From Ananas comosus (Eukaryota; Streptophyta; Magnoliopsida; Poales; Bromeliaceae): a DNA stretch of 64,000 nucleotides. The DNA is taken from positions 5,912,666 through 5,976,665 of the forward strand of contig NC_033621.1 of NCBI RefSeq assembly GCF_001540865.1, given 5' to 3'. Below, piece after piece: positions 24,683 through 35,295 of this stretch; the stretch's first letter is position 1, and every line of letters begins with the position of its first letter. The notes under the pieces were generated by a model. That model saw nothing but the letters and a program-made list of their open reading frames with translations, had not been told where the DNA came from and ran no database searches. The translations under genes and the position numbers were made by a program.

Positions 24683-25927
24683 CTTTGGCTTTGGCAGCAG
24701 GGATTGATTTGTTGCAGAATAGAGTTTTTGGGGGGCTTAGTTGCAAATGTTACAATATGTTAATACCCCAACACTTCTTCTCTTCACAGCCAACAGCCCC
24801 AACTCTCTCCTTCTCTCATTCCTCTCTTTCTCTCTCTAGAGATCTTGCTCTAGGGCAAAGAGTTGGAGCAGAAAAAGACATTGAAGGAGATTTTGGTGGT
24901 CTAGAATGTCAAGAAGCTCTCCTACAAGGTGGAACTTGGGAGGAGCTTGGGCTAAGGTGAGTTTAGTGTAAAGCCCATCTAGGGTTTGGATTTCACCCTA
25001 GGTTTTGGGAGTTTTGAGTTTGTTTCTAACTTTAGAAACCCTTTCGAGGCTTGAACACCATGAAAACCATGGAAACTCAAGATCCTCTCATGGGGAACAC
25101 CTAGGGTTTAAAGTAGATGCCCTACGAATGGTCCAAATGGCTTGAAAATGGTATTAGAGAGCTTCCTACATACTTCTAAGCTATCATTTGCTTAGATATA
25201 AGATCAATCTAGGAGAAAACCCTATATGACGTTGTTAGGGCATGAAAATTGGGGCTTTTGCCTCCGATCGTTTTCAAGATAAATTGACCTCTTGGAAACC
25301 TAATTGGAGGTATTCCCGACGCGTGGAACAACTCCGTTCGTCGAAATGAAAAGACTAGATATGAGTTTGTAGTATAAAGCCTAATTTGGCTTTAAAATTG
25401 TTGTAGATCGCCGTAGCACGCGGGATTGGAGTTCGTAGAGCACGAGAATCGAACTACAATCCTTCTACAATTATTCGAGGTGGGGGGGTGCACTCCGGAA
25501 TCGCTGGATTCCCTTCTATGTCTATTTCACCTTTTTGTTGAGCATTATATCAATAGTCATTCATGTATGGTAGGGTAGTTTACATGTGAAAATTGGTTGA
25601 ATTTCATTTATATGCTTCTAACGTAGATGAACATAGAGGATGATAAGAACCATAGTGGACATGTATGTGGGAACCCTAAACTTGTATGAATGTGAGACCC
25701 GGACTAAGATAATAGTAAACAAAGGTGACATTGACAATAGAGACAAGATTGGCATCGAGATACACATTGTTAAATCTAGTTTAAACAATAGTGATATTAT
25801 GGTAAGAGTAGCCTAGAGAGTGGCAAGTATGATAAGGTAGAGACCTATCATCGTTAAAGTGGCATTGTGGCTAGTGGCTATGTGTCCTCAAGTTGAGGAT
25901 TAGATCGATACTTACGATAAGTTTTGG

Positions 25928-25953
25928 CTTGAGGGAGGTAGCTCCCCCTCAAG
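25928..25953 (+). promoter_or_regulatory. Conserved LTR hairpin (CTTGAGGG / CCCTCAAG)
   Basis: CTTGAGGG pairs with CCCTCAAG around a short loop containing GGTAGCTCC. A copy is present in every long LTR family examined here, followed by a CTCCGGAGT-type palindrome (here TTCCGGAATAG). Stem bases differ between families in a way that mostly keeps pairing. It would lie in the transcribed part of the LTR if transcription starts upstream; its role is unknown. Confidence 0.6.
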
Positions 25954-26223
25954 CGGTGCGTTCCGGAATAGTCACCATGGGGAGCGAGGTCCCCGAAGAT
26001 GGTCCCCAGGGAGGTTCGAGTCCCCCATTATTAAGGGATTTTAGGTTGTGAGTTATTGGGGTTAACAAGGTTAACCGGTAAGATTGGGTAAAAGTCAAAG
26101 TAAAGTTATCGAAAGAGCATGCATGCATAATCATTCATATTTGATTATATATATCCACTTACAGCTTTCTTGCAGGCATAGTATTAGCATTAGTATTGGC
26201 TACTTTTCTCTTTCTTTGAAATA

Positions 26224-26302
26224 CTTATGCCTGAATAGACCTAGTGGGTAAGTCGGTGAGGTCAGTTGCCGAACCCACTGGGAACTTCGTTGTAATTCTC
26301 AC
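26224..26302 (+). promoter_or_regulatory. Conserved LTR module with potential second hairpin
   Basis: CTTATGCCTGA, then AGACCTAGTGGGTAAGTCGG, then CCGAACCCACTGGGAAC and TTCTCAC occur in this order. AGTGGGT (26243-26249) can pair with ACCCACT (26273-26279), and GTCGG with CCGA inside it. Versions of the block occur in at least thirteen LTR copies in the window. A downstream GAGGATCG..GGCAAGGG..ATCGCGCC motif is also shared. Confidence 0.6.
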
Positions 26303-26782
26303 ACCACTAACCCTACAGATCCGAGCGCGAGTGGGGCGGCGGAGGATCGAGGCAAGGGTATCGCGCCATAGCTAGTGGCCACCGGAGTACTTGCATATTA
26401 ATCATTCCTTTTGTGTACATGTATCAACTTTTATTTTGTTAATTTATAGATGTAAAAGTTAAAAATAATTCATGTATTTTGGAGAATGATTATGATGTAA
26501 AAAGATATTATGAATGAAGCAAATGGATGTAATAGTTTTAGTTTACTAATATTTACTTTAAATGTAATCAAATATTATGTATGGTTATATGTTTTAGCTT
26601 AGAGCTTTCGCTTCCGTTGTTGCTTGCCCTCGTGCAAGCCTTGTATAATTGCAAATCTCTTTATTTGATTGCTTAATTATACTTGTGGTTGGAACTTTGG
26701 GCGGGCAGGGAAGGCCCTGTCCGTTCGGCGTCTGTTGACGTAGACCGAACCCAACCAAATTGGCGGTGAGCGGGGCGTGACA

Positions 26783-28657
26783 TATGCCGTCACTGACTAC
26801 GAGAGTAAGGTGATCACGTTTTGTGAGCCCAATCAAGAGGAAGTGGTGTATCGTGCATGTAAAAGCTCGCGCTTCGCGGCGACGGTGTTAGTGTCGAGGG
26901 CGAGGAAGTTGATTAAAGGTGGATGTGTGGCCTATTTGGCAACGATGGTGGAGACCCACAGGGAGCTCCCGATACTTGGGGATATTCGTATAGCATACGA
27001 GTTTCCGGATGTATTTTCGGAGGAGTTACCGGGATTGCCACTGGACCGGGAGATCGAGTTTGTCATTGACTTGACTCCCGGGATGGCGCCAATTTTGAAG
27101 GCTCCGTATAGAATGGCACCGGCGGAGTTAGTAGAGTTAAAAGCTCAATTGCAAGACTTACTCGATAAAGGCTTTGTGAGGCCGAGTGTGTCGCCATGGG
27201 GAGCTCCTGTGCTATTTGTGAAAAAGAAGGATGGAACGTTGCGACTCTGTGTGGACTATCGCGAGCTAAACAAAGTGACGATCAAGAACAAATACCCGTT
27301 GCCTAGAATTGATGATTTGTTCGATCGGTTGTAAGGGTCGTGGGTATATTCGAAAATCGATCTTCAGTCGGGGTACCACCAGTTGAAGATCAAGTCGGAG
27401 GATGTGCACAAGATGGCGCATCGTACGCGTTATGGCCATTACGAGTTCACGGTGATGCCGTTCGGGCTTACTAATGCCCCTGCAGTATTTTTGGCCTTGA
27501 TGAATCGAGTTTTTCGACCATTGTTGGATCGATACGCCGTGGTGTTCATTGACGACGTGTTGGTTTACTCACGGAGTGATGAGGAACACGAGGAGCATTT
27601 GAGAACTGTGTTGCAAATACTCCAAAAAGAGAAGCTTTACGCCAAGCTGAAAAAGTGCGACTTTTGGCTTTCAGAGGTTGCCTTCTTGGGCTATGTAACA
27701 TTTGGAAGTGGCGTCTCGGTTGATGCGAAGAAAGTTGAGGCAATTAAAAATTGGCGTCGTCCGACAAGCGTCGCGGAGATCCGTAGTTTTCTTGGTCTTG
27801 CAGGATATTATCGGCGGTTTGTAGAGGGGTTTGCTAAAATCACTACTCCGCTGACGAGCCTCACGCACAAGGGAACAAAGGATGTATGGAGTGACGATTG
27901 TGATCGAAGCTTTAAAGAGTTGAAAGAAATGTTAACTTCGACCCCGATACTCGCTCTACAGACTCCTGGGGAGAGTTTCGTGGTGTACAGTGATGCTTCG
28001 TATAGTAGTCTTGGGTGTGTTCTGATGCAGAATGGACGAGTAATAGCTTATGCTTCTCGCCAGTTGAAGAGCTATGAAAAGAACTACCCGATACATGACC
28101 TTGAGTTAGCCGTGGTTATATTCGCGCTTAAATTATGGAGGCATTATCTGTACGGTGAGCATTGTGAAATTTATATGGATCATAAGAGTCTCAAATACTT
28201 TTTCACCCAAAAGAAATTGAATATGCGGCAACGGCGATGGTTAGAGTTGCTAAAGGATTATGATGTCACTATTCTATACCATCCGAAAAAAGCCAATGTC
28301 GTGGCCGATGCATTAAGTAGAAAATCGGTGGAAAATTTGGCTACGACAATCACGCACCAACCGTCATTACAAAAGGAGATGCGACGGTTTGGCCTTGAGG
28401 TAGTAGCACCTGGGGTGCCGGCTAGTTTTGCCGCGTTGGTAGTTCAACCAACTTTGTTGGAAAAAATTAAAGAGCAACAAGCTTCTGATCCTTATCTCCA
28501 AAAGGTGCGGGGCGAAGTTGAGAGCGGGCGCGCCGATGATTTTGGCGTGGGGCCCGACGGTGCACTACGGTTCCGAAACTGTTGGTGTTTGCCGAGCAAC
28601 GAGGATGTTCGAAAAGCGATCGTTGCACATCAATCTCCCTATGCATCCGGACGACAC
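26783..28657 (+). pseudogene. pol: Gypsy-2 reverse transcriptase and RNase H, one internal stop
   Basis: This would copy element RNA into DNA and degrade the RNA. It resumes the protease tail ([11 protein letters not shown]), then RT from about 27070: [29 protein letters not shown], a TAA stop at 27332-27334 (a glutamine codon by single transition), then [11 protein letters not shown], the catalytic FIDDVLVYS (about 27547-27573), and FLGYV. RNase H follows from about 27960 ([25 protein letters not shown] near 28300). The frame ends at 28658-28660 because of a frameshift just before the integrase. Apart from the stop the domains are well preserved. Confidence 0.92.
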
Positions 28658-29884
28658 TAAGATGTACAAAGACTAAAAAGTGCATGCATTATTAGTCACT
28701 GGGCATGAAGAGGGATATTGGAGAATTTGTGGCGCAGTGTTTAACGTGCCAATAGGTTAAAGCGGAGCGCCGATTTTCGGCGGAAAAACTGCAGAGTTTA
28801 TCCATATATACCCATTTGGAAGTAGGATGATATTGCGATGGATTTTGTGACCGGGTTACCCCGATCGCAAGCCGGACATGATGCCATTTGGGTGGTTGTG
28901 GATCGTTTGACGAAATCAGCACATTTCCTACCGATCCATACTACGTGGTTCGAGGATAAGTTGGCTCAAGTATATCCTGACGAGGTTGTAAGACTGCATG
29001 GGGTTCCGACTTCTATTGTATCGGATCGAGACCATAGGTTCACATCTCACTTTTGGAAGAGCATGCAGGACGCTTTGGGCACACGGCTCGACTTTAGCAT
29101 GGCATTTCATCCTCAGAGTGATGGTCAATCAGAGAGAACGATACAAATCCTTGAGGACATGCTTCGAGCTTGTGTACTTGATTATAGGGGTGGATGGCAC
29201 GACTATTTACCGATGGCAGAGTTCGCGTATAACAATAGCTATCAAGAAAGCATTGCGATGGCGCCATTCGAAGCTTTGTATGGAAAGAAGTGTCGCTCCC
29301 CTATTCATTGGAGTGAGGTGGGTGAGAAAGTTGCTCTTGGTCCTGACGTGTTACGGGAGGTGGAAGAAAAGGTTCTCCTTGCCCGTCAACAACTTGCGAC
29401 GGCGCAATCGAGGCAACAAAGTTATGCTAATAAGCGTCGAAAAGATCTTGAGTTCGCGGTTGGAGACCGTGTGTTCTTGAAAGTGTCACCCATGCGTGGG
29501 GTGAAACGATTTGGGGTCCGCGGGAAGCTTAGTCCCCGGTACGTTGGACCGTACGAGATTTTGGAGCGCGTGGGCGTGGTGGCGTACAAAATTGCATTAC
29601 CACCGAGGCTTGCGGGAGTTCATAACGTGTTTCACGTGTCTAATCTCCGTAAGTATGTGCATAATTCGTCTCACGTGTTGGAGTACGAGCCGATGGAGTT
29701 GCGCGATGATATGACCTATGAGGAGTATCCTGTATGTTTTCTTGCTCGAGAGGAGAAGTTGCGGAATCGCACCATTCCGTATGTCAAGGTATAGTGGAGT
29801 AATCACGCCGAGCGTGAAGCCACTTGGGAGCATGAGGAGGCAATGCGAAAGGCCTATCCTCACTTCTTCGAGCATTTAAGCTAA
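28640..29884 (+). pseudogene. Gypsy-2 integrase with chromodomain-like tail, broken
   Basis: Integrase inserts the cDNA into the chromosome. The zinc-binding region (28640-28780) is damaged by frame changes and by stops at 28674, 28753 and 28823. From 28838 the core is open: MDFVTGLPRS with the first catalytic Asp, IVSDRDHRF with the second, and the catalytic Glu in SERTIQILEDML. GPY/F-type motifs (LSPRYVGPYEIL, HNVFHVSNLRKY) follow. A TAG at 29792-29794 (tryptophan by one transition) precedes a tail with TWEHEEAM and YPHFF that fits a degenerate chromodomain, ending with TAA at 29882-29884. Chromodomains in this group direct insertion to heterochromatin. Confidence 0.92.
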
Positions 29885-29916
29885 GGTATGAGTTTAGTTT
29901 TGTAGACGAAACTATT

Positions 29917-29932
29917 TTTAAGGGGTGGAGAA
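29917..29932 (+). other. Gypsy-2 polypurine tract
   Basis: TTAAGGGGTGGAGAA lies directly before the 3' LTR start TGTAATATACCG at 29933. It occupies the same place as the 17586 tract of gypsy-1. Confidence 0.8.
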
Positions 29933-30352
29933 TGTAATATACCGAAACTTCGATAGGTTATACCGAACTTCAGTCGAATTGACCGAAGTGCGGAGTGGGA
30001 CAAGTTAGAAAGGTCTGAAAATCATTCCGAGTGTTTTGGAGGGTATGTAATGGGTGTTGAGATATTGGAGAGCAAGCTAGGAATTTTCCAAGCCATTTCG
30101 TGCTGGAAATGCTCTCGGGGTCCGGACCCTGTGCAAGGTCCGGACCCTGTACCCGCAAAATCGTGGGTTTGTTTGGTGTAGTAATTTGGTGAGGGGCTTA
30201 TGTGTAATTGTTCGTGGGGGACCATATGTGAGGGTTTTTGGATGCCCTAACCTCATTCCCTCACTTATGAACAAAGGGAAAAGCTTTCTCTTTCTTTCTC
30301 TAGAGCTCCTCTCACTTTTTTCTCTCTTATTCTCTCACCTTCTCTCATTGGG
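29933..30352 (+). repeat. Gypsy-2 3' LTR, first part
   Basis: It starts exactly like the 5' LTR and carries the U3 palindromes GGGTCCGGACCC (30118-30129) and GGTCCGGACC (30137-30146), which are better preserved here than in the 5' copy. The LTR is cut at 30352 by the antisense solo LTR (target copy TTGGG) and resumes at 35296 with CTGGG. Confidence 0.9.
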
Positions 30353-33300
30353 TGTCACGCCCTGCTCTCCGCCAATTTGGTCGGGTTCGGGCCACGTCAA
30401 CAAACACCAAATGGACAGGGCCTCCCCTGCCCGCCCAAGGCTCCAACCACAAGTATAATTAAGCAATCACACAAAGAGATTTGCAATTATATAAGGCTTG
30501 CACGAGGGCAAGCAACAACGAAAGCGAAAGCTCTAAGCTAAAACATACAACCATACATAATATTTGATTACATTTAAACCAAATACTAGTAAACTAAAAC
30601 TATTACATCCATTTGCTTTCATTCATAATATCTTTTTACATCATAATCATTCTCCAAAATACATGAATTGTTTTCAACTTTTACATCTATAAATCAACAA
30701 AATAAAAGTTGATACATGTATACAAAAGGAATGACTAATATGTAAGTACTCCGGTGGCTACTAGCTATGGCGCGATACCTTTGCCTCGATCCTCCGCCGC
30801 CCGGTTCGCGTTCGAATCTGTAGGGTTAGTGGTGTGAGAACTACAATGAAGTTCCCAGTGGGTTCGGCAACCAACCTCGCTGACTTACCAACTAGGTCTA
30901 TTTAGACATAAGTATTTCAATGGAAAGGAAAACTGTAACCAATGCTAATGCTAATACTATGCCTGCAAGAAAACTGCCAGTGAATAAATAATCAATATAG
31001 AATGATTATGCATGCATGCTCTGTCCAAAACTTTAACTTGGCTTATACCCAATCATACAGATTAACCTTGTTAACCCCAATAACTCACAACCCAAAATCC
31101 CTTAATAATAAGGGACTCGAACCTCCCTGGAGACCGTCTTCGGGGACCTCGCTCCCCGTGGTGACTATTTCGGAACGCACCGCTTGAGGGGGAGCTACCT
31201 CCCTCAAGCTAAGACTTATCGTGAGTATCGATCCAATCCTCAACTTGAGGACATATAGCTTATCACGCCTCAATCCCCGCCAATTTGGTCGGGTTCGGGT
31301 CACGTCAACAGACGCCGAACGGACAACATCTCCCCTGTCCGCCTAAGGCTCAAACAACATGTATAATTAAACAAACAACAAAGAGATTTTGTAATTATAC
31401 AAGGCTTGCACGAGGGCAAGCAACAACGGAAGCGAAAGCTCCAAGCTAAACATACAACCATACATGATATTGATTAGATTTTAACCAAATACAAGTGAAC
31501 TAAAACTATTACATCTTTTTCCATTCAACCAAAATTCTTTACATTTTAATCATTCCACCAAAACACATGATTGTTTACAACTTTACATTTCTCTAAATCA
31601 ACAAAGGAAAGTTGATACATGTACAAAAGGAATGACTAAAAATGTATAAGTTCCGGTGGCCACTAAGTATGGCGCAATAACCTTGTCTCGGTCCTCCGCC
31701 ACCCCGCTCGCGCTCGGACCTATAGGGTTAGTGGTGTGAGACTACAACGAAGTTCCCAGTGGGTTCGGCAACCGACCTCGCCGACTTACCCACTAGGTCT
31801 ATTCAGGCATAAGTATTTCAAAGAAATGGAAAAGTAACCAACAATAATGCTAATACTATGCCTGCAAGAAAACTGGTCAATAACAGATAATCTTATGTAG
31901 GATGTTATGCATGCATGCTTTTCCATGTTTACCTTGGCTCATACCCAATTGAACCGGTCAATAATTGTTAATCCCAAAACTCACCATCATAATTTCCGTC
32001 TACCGGGGGAGGCTTTAGGCTCAACCACCCGAGGGTTCGTCAACGGGGTACTTTCCCCGTGGTGTCTACACTCCGGAGTACACCGCTTGAGGGGGAGCTA
32101 CCTCCCTCAAGCCTAGTTAATATGAGTATCGATCCAATCCTCAACTTGAGGATACATAGCCACTAGTCACAATGTCATTGTCATAATAGGTTTCTACCTA
32201 TTTGATCATACTACTTTCCAAGTCATCCCTGTCACAATATCACTATGGTTAAACTATGTTTAACAACCAATTTCTCAATGCCAATCATGTCTCTATTGTC
32301 AATGTTATCTTTATTTACTATTGTCCGAATCCAAGTCTCACATTCATACACTTTAGGGTTCTACCATACACGTCCATTATGGTTCTATCATTCTCTATGT
32401 TCAACTACGTTAGAAGCATGTAAATGAAATCAAACCAAAATTCCCATGTAATTTAACCCTATTATGCATGAATGACTATACATTAATATGCTTAATAAAA
32501 GGTGAAATAGACATAAAGGAAAATCCGATGATTCCGACGTGCACCCCCCACCTTGTATATTGTAGAAGGGTTGTAGTTCGACTCTCGTGATTTTAGGACG
32601 CCTATCCCGCGACCTAAACCCAAAAATAAAGCAAAATTAGGCCCTATATATAAGATCTCATATCTAGACTTTTCGTAACGTTAAACGGAGTTGTCCCACG
32701 CGTCGGGAATACCCCAAATTAGATTTCCAAGAGGTCAATTTGCCTCCGAAACGATCGGAGGCAAAAGCCCCAAAATTCATGCCCTAACAATGTCATATAT
32801 GTTTTTCTTCTAGATTGATCTCATCTCTAAGCAAATGATAACTTAGAATCACCTAGGAAGCTCTCTAATACCATCACTAAGCCATTTAGACCATTTCTAG
32901 GGCATCTACTTTGGATTCTAATAATCCACTATGAGAGGGTTCCAAGAAAACCATGTTTTCCTGGTGTTCAAGGCTCTAGCATGCTTCTAAAGCCTCTAAA
33001 GAGACCAAAACTCCAAAATCTAAGGTTTAAATCCTAACCCTAGAGGAGTTCATGCACAAGACTTACCTTAGCCACGAGCTCACCCAAGATCCTTCTTGTT
33101 GGAGAGCCCTAGAACCATCAAAGCCTCCAAAATCCTCTTCAAAGTCTTCCTCTCCACCTTCTCCAAGCCCTAGGCCAAGCTTTCTAGAGAGAGAAAGAGA
33201 GAAATAAGACAAGGAGAGAGTTCGGAGTGTTTGCTGTGAAGGGGAGAGGGGTTGGGTATATTACATGTTGTAGCAATTGCAACAAAGCCCCCCAAAAATC

Positions 33301-35295
33301 TTATTTGCAACAGGTCATTTCCTTGCTTCCAGACCAAAGTGTACCGGTACACGGGATGCTGTCACCGGTAACACGATTACGCAGAGACCAAACCCTAGAG
33401 CAATTCTCGCAGGTTTGTCCAAAGTGTACTGGTACACACCAGGGTTGTCACCGATAACACAGGCAAAATTTTTCAAACCCGAGAGCTTCTCCCTCTCGGC
33501 CTGCAATGCTGTACCGGTGACAACTCGATGGTTGTACCGGTACACTTTGCTTCAGAATGCAATTTTGCGTCGTTTTCGATTCTGTCTCGCGTCATTCGAT
33601 GCTAAAACCTTTTTAACACCTCTTAACTCATTCTTAACCTTTCCAACATAGTTGGAATGCTAATTGAAACTTGTCCAACTAATTCTTTCGCGCACTTTAG
33701 CCAATTTGGCTAAAGTTCGATAATTTCCTTCGAGGTTTCAATATGTTACATAGCCACTAGCCAAAATGCCACTTTAACAATGATAGGTTCCTACCTTATC
33801 ATACTTACCACTCTTGGTTAAACCTTGTTTAACTATTCTTGTCTCGATGCCAATCTTGTCTCTATTGTCAATGTCACCTTTGTTTACTATTATCATAGTC
33901 CGGGTCTCACATTCATACAAGTATAGGGTCCAACATTCATGTCTCTTATGGTTCATGTTCAATCACTATGTTTATCTACATTAGAAACATAATATTGAAA
34001 TTCTAACCACTAATCACATGCCAACTACCCTATCAAGCATGAATAGTACTATACATATATATGCTCAATAAAATGTGACATAGACATAGAAGGGAATCCA
34101 ACGATTCCGGAATGCACCCCCCACCTCGAATAATTGTAGAAGGGTTGTAGTTCGACTATTGTGCTCTACGAACTCCGATCCCGCGTGCTACGGCGATCTA
34201 CAACAATTTTAGAGCCAAATTAGGCTTTATACTACAAACTCATATCTAGTCTTTTCGTTTCAACGAACGGAGTTGTCCCACGCATCGGGAATACCCCCAA
34301 TTAAGTTTCCAAGAGGTCAATTTACCTCGAAAACACCCTAGGGCAAAAGCCCAAAATTCTATGCTCTGACAATGTCATATAGGGTTTTTCTCCTAGATTG
34401 ATCTTATTTATAAACAAAATCTAGCTTAGAATCAACTAAGAAGTATTCTAATACCATTTTTAAGTCATTTGGACCATTCCTAGGGCATCTACTTTAAACC
34501 CTAGGTTTTCACCATGAGAGGACCTTGAGTTTCCATAGTTTTCATGGTGCTCAAGCCTCAAAAAGGTTTCTAAAGCTAGAAACAAACTCAAAACTCCCAA
34601 AACCTAGGGTGAAATCCAAACCCTAGATGGGCTTTACACTAAAACTCACCTTAGCCCAAACTCCTCCCAAGTTCCACCTTGTAGGAGAGCTTCTTGACCT
34701 TCTAGACCACCAAAATCTCCTTCAATGTCTTCTTCTCGCCCTAGAGCAAGATCTATAGAAAGAAAAAGAGAGGACTGAGAGGGGGAGAGAGTTGGGGTGT
34801 TTGCTGTGAAGAAAAGGGGTGTTGGGGTATTAACATGTTGTAACATTTGCAACTAGGCCCTCCCAAACATTGCATTTGCAGTAGACTTCAAAGTTGCTGC
34901 AAGACCAAAGTATACCGGTACACGGGATTCTGTCACCGGTACACTTTCTCCGCAGAGGCCAACCCGAGAGCAGCCCTCTCGGGTTCGTAGCTTTTGTACC
35001 TGTACAAAATATTTTGTACCGATACACTTTTAGATTTTCTCAAACCCGAGAACAATTTCCTCTCGGCCTGCAATGTTGTACCGGTACACCCGTGGTGTTA
35101 AACCGATAACACATGCTCCAGAATTTTCAGTTTCGCGTCGTTTGATGCTAAAACTCTTCTAGCCCTTCTTAAACTCATTTAACCCTTCCAACATTGTTGG
35201 AATGCTAAACGCAACTTGTCCATCCATCTCTTTCGCATACTTTAGTCAATTTGGCTAAAGTTCGATAATCGTTCTCGAGGTTTCAATATGTTACA
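30353..35295 (-). mobile_element. Solo LTR, family A, antisense, in the gypsy-2 3' LTR; itself split by a second copy
   Basis: On the plus strand it starts TGTCACGCCCTGC and ends CAATATGTTACA. The flanks are TTGGG (30348-30352) and CTGGG (35296-35300), one C-to-T difference. The 5' LTR shows the same site uninterrupted (TCACTAGGGTTGC at about 20564). Without the nested copy (31261-33750) it is about 2.45 kb, like the copy at 24277. It carries the module near 30830-30912 and degenerate U3 palindromes at 34910-35100. Confidence 0.92.
31261..33750 (-). mobile_element. Solo LTR, family A, nested inside another family A solo LTR; TSD TAGCT/TAGCC
   Basis: It begins TATCACGCC (canonical TGTCACGCC with one G-to-A change) and ends CAATATGTTACA; 2490 bp. 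The flanks are TAGCT (31256-31260) and TAGCC (33751-33755). The sense copy at 24277 shows the same site uninterrupted near 25868. It has its own module (31730-31812), hairpin (about 32080-32112) and U3 palindromes (33340-33545). It is the innermost layer of a three-deep nest. Confidence 0.93.

Larger units (their letters stand above)
24277..26782 (+). mobile_element. Solo LTR, family A (2506 bp), in the gypsy-2 protease-RT junction; TSD TATGC
   Basis: The sense LTR starts AGTAACATATTG (first T mutated to A) and ends GGGGCGTGACA. TATGC flanks it exactly (24272-24276 and 26783-26787), and deleting the LTR plus one TATGC restores the pol reading frame. No internal domain is present, so it is a true solo LTR. 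It contains the U3 palindrome cluster (24484-24682), the hairpin at 25928-25953, the module at 26224-26302 and the GAGGATCGAGGCAAGGG motif that follows it. A second inactivating event in an already or later dead element. Confidence 0.95.
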
